A DNA stretch of 5,948 nucleotides from positions 1-5,948 of the forward strand of contig JAGOCU010000154.1 in assembly GCA_017998555.1 (NCBI GenBank), given 5' to 3'. The notes beneath the pieces are model-generated. The model saw only the letters and a list, made by a program, of their open reading frames with translations, was not told where the DNA came from and ran no database searches. Position numbers and translations under genes: made by a program. Numbering within the stretch: the first letter of the stretch is position 1; each line of letters opens with the position of its first letter. This stretch comes from Thermoflexales bacterium. Lineage in GTDB: Bacteria > Chloroflexota > Anaerolineae > J036 > Brachytrichaceae. Of this stretch, positions 1 through 4,836 are shown one piece after another.

Positions 1-495
1 TATCCGGTCCGCTGCGCGCCGGGCGACAACCTCATGCTCCACGCGGCCATCTACCGCGCCCCGGCCGGATCGGTCATCGTGGTGCAGGCCGGCGATCTGG
101 ACTATGCCGTGGCCGGGGGAAACGTGTGCGCGGTCGCCCAGCGGCGCGGGATCGCGGGCTTTGTCGTAGACGGCTTGATCCGGGATGTGGCCGAGGCGCG
201 GGCGAAAGGCTTCCCGGTCTTTGCCCGCGGAGTCATCCCGATTCCGGGCGGCAAAGAGGTGCTCTTGCCGCTCAACGCGCCCGTCGTGTGCGGCGGGGTC
301 ACCGTCGCCCCGGGCGACATCGTGGTCGCGGACGAGGAGGGGATCGTGGTGGTGCCATCGGCCCAAATGGTGGCCGTCCTCACCCGAGCCCGGGCCAAGG
401 CCGCCAAGGATGAAGCGGAGACGTTGGATGCCTGGGAGGCCGCCCACCGTGCCCGGATCGAGGAGATACTACGCCGCAAGGGGTATGCGGGGTAG
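1..495 (+). CDS. RraA / HMG-aldolase family protein, 3' part
   Basis: The frame is open from base 1 and ends at TAG 493-495, giving 164 residues. Family members are usually a little over 200, so roughly 50 N-terminal residues lie outside the window. Numbering from base 1, a GG pair at residues 39-40 precedes DGLIRD (57-62), the family's active-site block in which R61 binds the oxo-acid substrate and D62 helps place the divalent metal. GFPVFARG (70-77), CGG (97-99) and PGDIVVADEEGIVVVP (104-119) also match. The family includes 4-hydroxy-4-methyl-2-oxoglutarate / oxaloacetate aldolases, the RNase E inhibitor RraA, and proteins misannotated as menaquinone methyltransferase (MenG). The motifs support an aldolase-like metalloenzyme, but the substrate cannot be told. 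The C-terminal tail (131-164) is a charged helix. No following gene is close enough to be co-transcribed. Confidence 0.88.
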   Translation, partial: YPVRCAPGDNLMLHAAIYRAPAGSVIVVQAGDLDYAVAGGNVCAVAQRRGIAGFVVDGLIRDVAEARAKGFPVFARGVIPIPGGKEVLLPLNAPVVCGGVTVAPGDIVVADEEGIVVVPSAQMVAVLTRARAKAAKDEAETLDAWEAAHRARIEEILRRKGYAG

Positions 496-558
496 GGCGC
501 CCGCTTTCGCATAGGCAGACTCGCTGACTGGCGGTTTGTCAGAGCTGCCGAAAATGTG

Positions 559-579
559 GGCGCGGCCTTCAGGCTGCGC
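559..579 (-). repeat. REP-like hairpin, left copy
   Basis: GCGCGGCCT (560-568) pairs with AGGCTGCGC (571-579) across a 2-base loop, with one G-T pair. Bases 559-579 match the reverse complement of 888-908 at 20 of 21 positions, so the two hairpins are copies in opposite orientation about 310 bases apart. The single difference (T575) is the base that breaks perfect pairing here. The strand is set relative to the right copy, which is called +. Confidence 0.7.
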
Positions 580-697
580 AACGGATGCCGGCGGCGAGAC
601 GGAGCGTGGCGCCCAATGGCATTCAATCAAGCGGAGTGTCCCCAACGAGCGCCCCGACTTTGCTGGAAGTAGAGCGATCGACGGGTGCGAGCCCATG

Positions 698-720
698 ACC
701 TTCTCCCAGCGGGAGAAGGT
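698..720. repeat. REP-like hairpin, 10-bp perfect stem
   Basis: ACCTTCTCCC (698-707), loop AGC, then GGGAGAAGGT (711-720): a perfect 10-bp stem. It directly abuts the 19-bp hairpin at 721-761. A CTCCC/GGGAG hairpin, then GGTG, a second hairpin, then GGATGAGGG is the layout of dispersed intergenic repeats seen in many GC-rich bacterial genomes. It is probably a REP-type element and not a gene-specific terminator, as no T-run follows. Confidence 0.75.
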
Positions 721-761
721 GCCGATACAACACCCGCGCGTAGCGCGGGTGTTGTATCGGC
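721..761. repeat. Perfect 19-bp inverted repeat with 3-base loop
   Basis: GCCGATACAACACCCGCGC (721-739) is followed by loop GTA and its exact reverse complement (743-761). This is the strongest secondary structure in the window. It immediately follows the 10-bp hairpin and is followed by GGATGAGGGG (762-771). The perfect long stem implies recent origin, active maintenance or gene conversion. Cruciform or RNA-hairpin roles (mRNA stabilisation, transcription end) are possible but not shown. Confidence 0.85.
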
Positions 762-887
762 GGATGAGGGGCGAAAAGGCCTCCGGCCTCGCTTCGGCAT
801 GCACCAAGTCGCCAACGTACACTTTCTGACCGTCCTTTCCGCTGAAAGCAGTCCGGGACTCATGACGACAAATGCGGGGCGCTCTTT

Positions 888-908
888 GCGCGGCCTGAAG
901 GCCGCGCC
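888..908 (+). repeat. REP-like hairpin, right copy
   Basis: GCGCGGCC (888-895), loop TGAA, GGCCGCGC (900-907): a perfect 8-bp stem, with C908 extending the match to the left copy. It is the inverted counterpart of 559-579 and the two bracket the hairpin doublet at 698-761. Outside the stems the copies share only scattered bases, so these look like two independent short repeats and not long terminal inverted repeats. Confidence 0.7.
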
Positions 909-927
909 TACGACTGTCTAACGTTGT

Positions 928-949
928 GCGGCGCGTCTGAGAGCGCCGC
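928..949. repeat. Stem-loop upstream of the P450 gene
   Basis: GCGGCGC (928-934) pairs with GCGCCGC (943-949) across an 8-base loop, in which TCT/AGA (936-938/940-942) could add three pairs. It lies 70 bases before the P450 start. The role is unknown: it may be another member of the local hairpin cluster or part of the P450 leader. Confidence 0.5.
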
Positions 950-992
950 TCATACGCCCCGCGATCCGCCCGATTGCGCATACGATTAGGCC

Positions 993-1010
993 ACTCACTT
1001 CGCTGTGAGT
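993..1010. promoter_or_regulatory. Short hairpin just before the P450 start codon
   Basis: ACTCAC (993-998) pairs with GTGAGT (1005-1010) around a 6-base loop, ending 7 bases before the ATG at 1018. It occupies the place where a ribosome binding site would be, and no good Shine-Dalgarno sequence is present. It may reduce or gate translation, or could be a small operator; neither is demonstrated. Confidence 0.35.
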
Positions 1011-1017
1011 CACACCC

Positions 1018-2253
1018 ATGACCACTCTCATTCCCGTCCCCCCGATCCCCACGAATTTCAACGATCCGGCCTTCCGGGCCGACCCCTATCCGTTCTACAC
1101 CCGCATGCGCCATACCGCCCCCGTCGCGCCGATGAAGGCGATCATGGGCGCGCAGTCCTGGCTGATCACCCGCTACGACGATGTGGTCAGCGCGCTGAAG
1201 GATCCGCGGTTCTCCAGCGACCCCAAGGACAAGAGCGCCGACTCGAATCGCATGAACGCGTGGTGGATGCCGCGCGTGTTCAAGGTCCTGTCGAACAGCA
1301 TGATCACCAGCAATGATCCGGCCCATCAACGCCTGCGCGGTCTGGTCCATCTTGCTTTCACGCCCAAGCGGATTGAACGCATCACCGCCCGGATCGAACA
1401 GGTGACCTCGGATCTGCTGGATGCGGCCGGGCGCAAGAACGAGATCGACCTCATCCGCGAATTCGCCCTGCCGCTGCCGTTGACCGTGATCTCCGAGCTG
1501 ATGGGCGTGCCGGAGCGCGAGCAGATGGGTTTTTTCCATGCGGTCTCGCCGTTCCTGGACAGCCTGACCGGCAATCCGCTCAAGATCCTCGCCCAGTTTC
1601 CAAACGCCACCCGCCTGTTGCGTTTCTTCGAGCGGATGATCGCGCTGCGCCGGGCCGATCCGCAGGATGATCTGATCAGCGCCCTGGTCCAGGCCGAACA
1701 GGCCGGCGACCGGCTCAATCCCGATGAACTGCTCTCCATGATTTTCCTGCTCCTGCTGGCCGGGCACGAGACCACGGTCAATCTGATCGGGAATGGCACG
1801 CTGGCGCTGCTCGAGTATCCCGATCAGGCCGCATGGCTGCGCCAACACCCGGAGATGATCGACCGGGCCGTCGACGAGCTCCTGCGCTACGGCAACCCCG
1901 TCGAGCATGGTACGAATCGGATTCTGACCGAGGATGTGACCTTGCACGGGGTGACGATGCCAAAGCACAGTACCGTGCTGCTCATGCTGGCCGCCGCCAA
2001 CCGGGATGAGACAGTGTTCCCGAATGCCGACCGGCTTGATCTGAATCGCAACCCGAACCGGCACGTCTCGTTTGGCCTGGGCATGCACTACTGCCTCGGC
2101 GCGCCGCTGGCACGTCTGGAAGGCAAGATCGCCATCAACGCCCTGGTTCAGCGTTTCCCCAACATCAAGCTGCAGGTGCGCCCGGAGCAGGTCGAATGGC
2201 GGACCGCCGTAGCGGTGCGCGGGGTGAAGCGGTTGCCCGTGCGCTTGAATTAG
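1018..2253 (+). CDS. Cytochrome P450 (bacterial soluble type)
   Basis: A 411-residue heme monooxygenase, full length for a bacterial class I P450. Signature elements are in order: the I-helix oxygen-activation motif AGHET (248-252), the K-helix ExxR pair E287/R290, and the heme-thiolate loop SFGLGMHYCLG (351-361) with C359 as axial iron ligand. There is no signal peptide or membrane segment, so it should be cytoplasmic and need a separate ferredoxin and ferredoxin reductase, neither of which is in the window. The general pattern resembles the CYP107-like group of hydroxylases, but the substrate cannot be read from sequence. The start is forced: an in-frame TGA at 1006-1008 and no start codon between it and ATG 1018; the next in-frame Met is residue 30. 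The Shine-Dalgarno is weak and a small hairpin lies before the start. It appears to be a single-gene unit between hairpin-rich DNA and a terminator-like stem. Confidence 0.96.
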   Translation: MTTLIPVPPIPTNFNDPAFRADPYPFYTRMRHTAPVAPMKAIMGAQSWLITRYDDVVSALKDPRFSSDPKDKSADSNRMNAWWMPRVFKVLSNSMITSNDPAHQRLRGLVHLAFTPKRIERITARIEQVTSDLLDAAGRKNEIDLIREFALPLPLTVISELMGVPEREQMGFFHAVSPFLDSLTGNPLKILAQFPNATRLLRFFERMIALRRADPQDDLISALVQAEQAGDRLNPDELLSMIFLLLLAGHETTVNLIGNGTLALLEYPDQAAWLRQHPEMIDRAVDELLRYGNPVEHGTNRILTEDVTLHGVTMPKHSTVLLMLAAANRDETVFPNADRLDLNRNPNRHVSFGLGMHYCLGAPLARLEGKIAINALVQRFPNIKLQVRPEQVEWRTAVAVRGVKRLPVRLN

Positions 2254-2286
2254 CGCCACTCGGTTGCGTTAGGGCCACGCCAGATA

Positions 2287-2315
2287 AACCGGTCAACCTC
2301 AAAGGTTGACCGGTT
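2287..2315 (+). terminator. Strong stem-loop after the P450 gene
   Basis: AACCGGTCAACCT (2287-2299), loop CAA, AGGTTGACCGGTT (2303-2315): a perfect 13-bp stem starting 34 bases after the P450 stop. Position and strength fit a transcription terminator separating the P450 gene from the downstream operon. The downstream side (CACCTTG) has only a poor T-run, so it may be Rho-aided or mainly protect the 3' end of the mRNA. Confidence 0.65.
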
Positions 2316-2344
2316 CACCTTGTACCCCTGTGTCGAATTCACAC

Positions 2345-2372
2345 TTGACAGCCAGCCTTCATGCCATATAAT
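2345..2372 (+). promoter_or_regulatory. Consensus sigma70-type promoter
   Basis: TTGACA (2345-2350), 16-base spacer, TATAAT (2367-2372): both hexamers are perfect and the spacing is within the 16-18 range. The expected start is about 2379-2381, giving a leader of under 30 bases before ATG 2407. It lies just after the terminator-like stem and drives the regulator gene and probably the whole sulfur/hydrogenase operon. So strong a core promoter before a regulator gene suggests control by repression. Confidence 0.85.
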
Positions 2373-2398
2373 GCAATAGCTTGCAATAGGAAATTATA
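2367..2398. promoter_or_regulatory. Candidate operator over the -10 box and start site
   Basis: TGCAATAG occurs twice (2372-2379 and 2382-2389), exactly 10 bases apart, about one helical turn. The block is also bounded by an inverted pair, TATAAT (2367-2372) and ATTATA (2393-2398), with GCAA/TTGC (2373-2376/2381-2384) inside. Such repeats over the -10 region and start site are well placed for a repressor, most simply the product of the next gene. This is inferred from position and symmetry only. Confidence 0.45.
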
Positions 2399-2406
2399 GC
2401 AAACAC

Positions 2407-3186
2407 ATGAGCGAACTCCTGACCGCCCGACAAGTGCAAGACCTGCTCAAGGTCGACCGCACGACCATCTACCGGATGCTCGACGACGGCCGGCTTACCG
2501 GCGTCAAGGTCGGCCACCAATGGCGCTTTTCGAGTCAGGAGGTGCAGTCGATCCTGTCCGGCGCGCGTAGCGCCGGCGATCCGTCCGGCCCAAAGGAACC
2601 CATTGTGTGGGCGGACATGCTCCCGCTGCATTGCATTCAACCGGTGCAGAACGTCTTCGCCGAAGTCGCCAACATCGGGGCTGTTACGACCTCGCCGGAC
2701 GGCGAGCCCCTCACCAAAATCAGCAACTCGTGCCGCTTCTGCGAGCTGATTCTGGCCAGCGAGTCTGGCCGAAAAGGCTGCGTGGCCTCCTGGCGCAGGC
2801 TGAGCGCAACGGCTGAAGCCCAACCAAACTTTGTCACCTGCCATGCCGGCCTGCAGTACGCCCGGGCCCGCATCGAGATCGATGGCGACCTGGTCGCGAT
2901 GTTGGTCGCCGGCCAGTTTCACGCCAGCGAGGCCGACCGCGAGGCCGCCCTCGAGCAGGTGGGGGCGCTGGCCGCCAAATACGGGATCGATGCCGCCAGC
3001 CTGATGGACGCCGCCCAGGGCCTCCCTATTCTGGACGAGCGCAAACGCACCCAGATCAGCCTGTGGCTCAAGAGCGTCGCCCGGACCTTCGAACAAATCG
3101 GCAGCGAGCGCGCGGAGCTGCTCGGCCGACTTCAACGTATCGCTGAGATGAGCACCCTGGCGCCCACCTCGACCGTTTTGCCATAA
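2407..3186 (+). CDS. Transcriptional regulator: HTH_17 plus PocR sensor domain
   Basis: A 259-residue two-domain protein. Residues 4-50 form an excisionase/MerR-like winged helix (HTH_17): LLTARQVQDLLKVDRTTIYR, then a wing ending GHQWRF (36-41). After a linker (51-68), residues about 71-235 match the PocR ligand-binding domain, with C109, C112, C125 and the block CHAGL (145-149), then VAGQFHA (167-173). PocR domains are sensory modules best known from the propanediol-utilisation regulator PocR, where an AraC-type HTH is attached; the excisionase-type HTH here is different. Ligand unknown; the conserved Cys/His set could bind metal or respond to redox or sulfur species. In-frame TAG 2377-2379 with no intervening start makes ATG 2407 the first start. 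The Shine-Dalgarno (AGGA 2388-2391) is distant and weak, suggesting low expression. It sits 10 bases before tusA on the same transcript and probably controls it. Confidence 0.85.
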   Translation: MSELLTARQVQDLLKVDRTTIYRMLDDGRLTGVKVGHQWRFSSQEVQSILSGARSAGDPSGPKEPIVWADMLPLHCIQPVQNVFAEVANIGAVTTSPDGEPLTKISNSCRFCELILASESGRKGCVASWRRLSATAEAQPNFVTCHAGLQYARARIEIDGDLVAMLVAGQFHASEADREAALEQVGALAAKYGIDAASLMDAAQGLPILDERKRTQISLWLKSVARTFEQIGSERAELLGRLQRIAEMSTLAPTSTVLP

Positions 3187-3196
3187 GGAGATATCA

Positions 3197-3433
3197 ATGT
3201 CTGTTTCACCCGATCAAGTGCTCGACTGCACCGGCATGGCCTGCCCGATGCCCATCCTCAAGACCAAGAAAGCCGTTGACGCCCTGCAATTGGGGCAGGT
3301 GCTCAAGATGATCGCCACCGACCCCGGTTCGACCGCCGACATTGAAGCGTGGACGCGCAAGACCGGCCACGAATTGGTTGGCTCCGAGCACGCCGAAGGC
3401 AAGTTCGTCTTCTTCATCAAGAAGACCAAGTAG
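3197..3433 (+). CDS. tusA: TusA-family sulfur carrier protein
   Basis: A 78-residue protein, the usual TusA size. TusA proteins carry sulfane sulfur as a cysteine persulfide, handing it to tRNA thiolation, molybdenum-cofactor enzymes or, in sulfur oxidisers, to the Dsr/sHdr machinery. The signature GMACPMPILKTKKA holds the persulfide cysteine C16 in a CPxP motif; C11 is a second cysteine. TDPGS (41-45) and a closing strand FVFFIKK match the TusA fold. A strong Shine-Dalgarno AAGGAG (3185-3190), 6 bases before the ATG, overlaps the stop of the regulator gene. Position directly before two DsrE-family genes and a lipoyl carrier favours a dissimilatory sulfur-transfer role over tRNA modification. 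Expected to be cytoplasmic. Confidence 0.93.
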   Translation: MSVSPDQVLDCTGMACPMPILKTKKAVDALQLGQVLKMIATDPGSTADIEAWTRKTGHELVGSEHAEGKFVFFIKKTK

Positions 3434-3465
3434 CTGGCCCCAATGCATCCCGCATTGCCGCCCAC

Positions 3466-3470
3466 GAGGA
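3466..3470 (+). promoter_or_regulatory. Ribosome binding site choosing the DsrE2 start
   Basis: GAGGA lies 4 bases before ATG 3475. The reading frame stays open upstream to 3349 inside tusA, so this site, together with the family-typical N-terminus, decides the start. Confidence 0.7.
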
Positions 3471-3474
3471 CACC

Positions 3475-3951
3475 ATGACCGACACCCCCAGCTCGCGCAT
3501 CGCCATCATCGCCACCCACGGCACCCTTGATGCGGCCTATCCGCCCCTCATTCTCGCCACGGCCGCGCTCGCCCTCGAGATGGACGCGGCAATCTTCTTC
3601 ACCTTCTACGGCCTGCAGATCCTCAAGAAGGGCGCGGCCGACAAGCTCCAGGTCGCCCCGATTGCCAACCCGGCCATGCCCATGCCCGTGCCCAACATCA
3701 TCGGGATGCTCCCCGGCATGACGGCCATGGCCACGGGCATGATGAATAGCTGGATGAAGAAGGCCAACGTGGCCAAGCTCAGCGAGCTGTTGGCCATCGC
3801 CATCGAATCGGGCGTCCGGCTGATCGCCTGCCAGATGTCGATGGATGTCATGGGCATCAAAAAGGAAGACCTCATTGATGGCGTCGAGGTTGCGGGCGCA
3901 GCCGCCTTTCTCGAATTTGCCAGCCAAAACGCGATCGCGCTCAGCTTCTAG
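3475..3951 (+). CDS. dsrE2: DsrE2-type DsrE/DsrF family protein
   Basis: A 158-residue protein of the DsrE/F/H-like fold, DsrE2 subgroup (often annotated as a predicted peroxiredoxin). DsrE2 is commonly encoded beside tusA, often with a rhodanese, in sulfur-oxidising bacteria and takes part in relaying sulfane sulfur between carriers. Seen here: N-terminal strand and loop IAIIATHGTLDAAYPPLILA (9-28), FFTFYGLQILKKG (41-53), a Met/Pro-rich segment NPAMPMPVPN (65-74) followed by LPGMTAMATGMM, then LIACQMSMDVMG (116-127) with the only cysteine, C119, as candidate persulfide carrier, and KKEDLIDGVEVAGAAAFLEFA (129-149). The hydrophobic stretches at 24-45 and 70-90 recall reports that DsrE2 proteins may be membrane-associated. 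No rhodanese is in the window. The gap from tusA is 41 bases. It shares blocks with the next gene, suggesting an old duplication. Confidence 0.92.
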   Translation: MTDTPSSRIAIIATHGTLDAAYPPLILATAALALEMDAAIFFTFYGLQILKKGAADKLQVAPIANPAMPMPVPNIIGMLPGMTAMATGMMNSWMKKANVAKLSELLAIAIESGVRLIACQMSMDVMGIKKEDLIDGVEVAGAAAFLEFASQNAIALSF

Positions 3952-3979
3952 CTGAGGCGCGGGACAGGAGACAACTGAC

Positions 3980-4351
3980 ATGGACGACGACGTCAAGGTC
4001 ATGATCATCATGACCAGCGGCCCGGACACCCCGCGCCGATGCGCCACCCCGTTTTTCTTCGCCAGCCTGGGCGTGGCGATGGAATACGACGTGACGATGT
4101 TCTTCACCATCGATGGCACCCTGCTGCTCAAGAAGGGCCTCGCCGAGACGGTCTTTCCGAAGGCCGGCGGCAAACCCGTCAGCGCGTTCATCCAGGATGC
4201 GCTGGAAGCCGGGGTCAAGTTCACCGCCTGCACCGCCTCGACCGAGCTGCATGATTTGCAGCCGTCCGATCTGATCGATGGGGTCAAGATGGTTGGCGGC
4301 GCGTCGATGTGGCAAATGGCCGAGGACTGCAAAACGGTGCTCACCTTCTAG
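3980..4351 (+). CDS. DsrE-family protein, DsrE3-like
   Basis: A 123-residue single-domain DsrE/F-like protein. Shared with the preceding DsrE2: MFFTIDGTLLLKKG (40-53) against FFTFYGLQILKKG, SDLIDGVKMVGGASMW (96-111) against EDLIDGVEVAGAAAFL, and a similar last few residues (VLTF against ALSF). The probable sulfur-carrying cysteine is C84 in FTACTAS, equivalent to C119 of DsrE2; C21 and C117 are extra. It lacks the Met/Pro-rich insertion of DsrE2, which explains its smaller size. Short DsrE paralogues beside TusA and LbpA are called DsrE3 in sHdr clusters, where they exchange persulfide sulfur with TusA; assignment to that exact subgroup needs a tree. AGGAG (3966-3970), 9 bases before the ATG, is a good Shine-Dalgarno. 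Gaps are 28 bases upstream and 8 downstream. Expected to be cytoplasmic. Confidence 0.87.
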   Translation: MDDDVKVMIIMTSGPDTPRRCATPFFFASLGVAMEYDVTMFFTIDGTLLLKKGLAETVFPKAGGKPVSAFIQDALEAGVKFTACTASTELHDLQPSDLIDGVKMVGGASMWQMAEDCKTVLTF

Positions 4352-4355
4352 GAGG
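4350..4355 (+). promoter_or_regulatory. Ribosome binding site choosing the lipoyl-carrier start
   Basis: AGGAGG, 4 bases before ATG 4360, overlaps the stop codon of the DsrE3-like gene. The same frame is open back to an ATG at 4309, but that would add 17 residues unlike the family; the Shine-Dalgarno and the family-typical MATVRGC start support 4360. The tight overlap suggests translational coupling. Confidence 0.8.
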
Positions 4356-4359
4356 CGCG

Positions 4360-4806
4360 ATGGCAACGGTTCGTGGATGCAATTTACCTGAAGACCTGTA
4401 TTACCTGATTGACAAGCACGTTTGGGCCAAACCGATCGAGGGCGGGCTGGTGCGGGTGGGGATGACCACCGTCGCGGCCAAACTCTCCGGCGGAAAGCTG
4501 GCCGCCATCACGGTCAAGGCCAAGAACATCGGCCAGGACGTGAAGCAGGGCAAGAGCATTGCCACGCTCGAGAGCAGCAAGTTCGTCGGCCCGGTTCCCG
4601 CGCCGGTGAGCGGGGTGCTGGTTCGGGCCAACGACAAGATTGCCGCCGATCCCAACATCGCCATCGCCGATCCGTATGGCGAGGGCTGGATCGCCGAGAT
4701 CAAGCCCGCCGCCTGGGACACCGAAAAGGAAAAGCTCGCCACCGGCCCGAGCGGCATCGCCGCCTATCAGGCCAAACTCGACGCCGACAACGTCTCATGT
4801 AGCTGA
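4360..4806 (+). CDS. GcvH-like lipoate-binding protein (LbpA type)
   Basis: A 148-residue lipoyl-carrier of the glycine-cleavage H-protein fold. Seen: an N-terminal VRGCNLPEDLYYLIDKHVWA block (4-23), the hybrid-motif core ITVKAKNIGQDVKQGKSIATL (50-70), the predicted lipoylated lysine K74 in ESSKFVGP (71-78), then PAPVSGVLVRAND (80-92) and a C-terminal helical end with GEGWIAEIKP (107-116). True GcvH shuttles methylamine between glycine decarboxylase subunits, but no gcvT or gcvP is present and the neighbours are sulfur-relay genes. H-protein homologues in that context are the LbpA proteins, essential lipoyl-bearing partners of the sHdr sulfur-oxidation complex. No hdr genes, lipoate ligase or lipoyl synthase are in view, so LbpA is the preferred but not proven identity. 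Cysteines C7 and C147 lie near the two ends. Confidence 0.87.
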   Translation: MATVRGCNLPEDLYYLIDKHVWAKPIEGGLVRVGMTTVAAKLSGGKLAAITVKAKNIGQDVKQGKSIATLESSKFVGPVPAPVSGVLVRANDKIAADPNIAIADPYGEGWIAEIKPAAWDTEKEKLATGPSGIAAYQAKLDADNVSCS

Positions 4807-4836
4807 CAACACCCGGGTGCCCTCTGGAGGTGCCTC

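Larger units (their letters stand above)
496..1017. other. Non-coding gap with a cluster of hairpin repeats
   Basis: These 522 bases between the RraA-family gene and the P450 gene hold no convincing gene; the short open frames across it translate the hairpins themselves. The region contains five clear stem-loops, listed separately, plus weaker ones: a 5-bp stem at 777-781/785-789 and an interrupted dyad GGCAG/CTGCC (514-518/545-549) enclosing CTGAC/GTCAG (524-528/538-542). The interrupted dyad sits just after the RraA-family stop and could act as a weak terminator, but it has no T-tract. A 10-bp inverted match (GAGCGCCCCG 647-656 with 875-884) also spans the middle. No convincing promoter for the P450 gene was found here. 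Confidence 0.7.

Noticed and set aside
698..761. CRISPR-like repeats
   Set aside because: The two hairpins differ in sequence, abut without spacers and occur once each, so there is no repeat-spacer periodicity.
536..829. Possible 97-residue gene on the + strand in the gap
   Set aside because: Much of its length translates the two hairpins at 698-761. There is no Shine-Dalgarno and no recognisable domain.
469..2259. Very long open frame (596 codons) on the - strand
   Set aside because: It is antisense to the P450 gene and the hairpin region. Its translation is low-complexity (Arg, Gly, His, Gln rich) with no recognisable motif, while the + strand frame has every P450 signature. Such shadows are common in GC-rich genes.
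3214..4344. 376-codon open frame on the - strand over tusA and both dsrE genes
   Set aside because: It runs antisense across three well-supported genes with their own ribosome binding sites, and its translation resembles no family.
4360..4806. Housekeeping glycine-cleavage H protein
   Set aside because: No gcvT or gcvP nearby, and the gene is embedded between DsrE-family and hydrogenase genes with an overlapping ribosome binding site. It is kept as an alternative identity because the fold is the same.
4810..4819. Palindrome CACCCGGGTG before the hydrogenase gene as an operator or terminator
   Set aside because: Only 10 bases with no loop and no T-run, and short palindromes are expected by chance in GC-rich DNA. 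It is not enough to argue for a transcript boundary.
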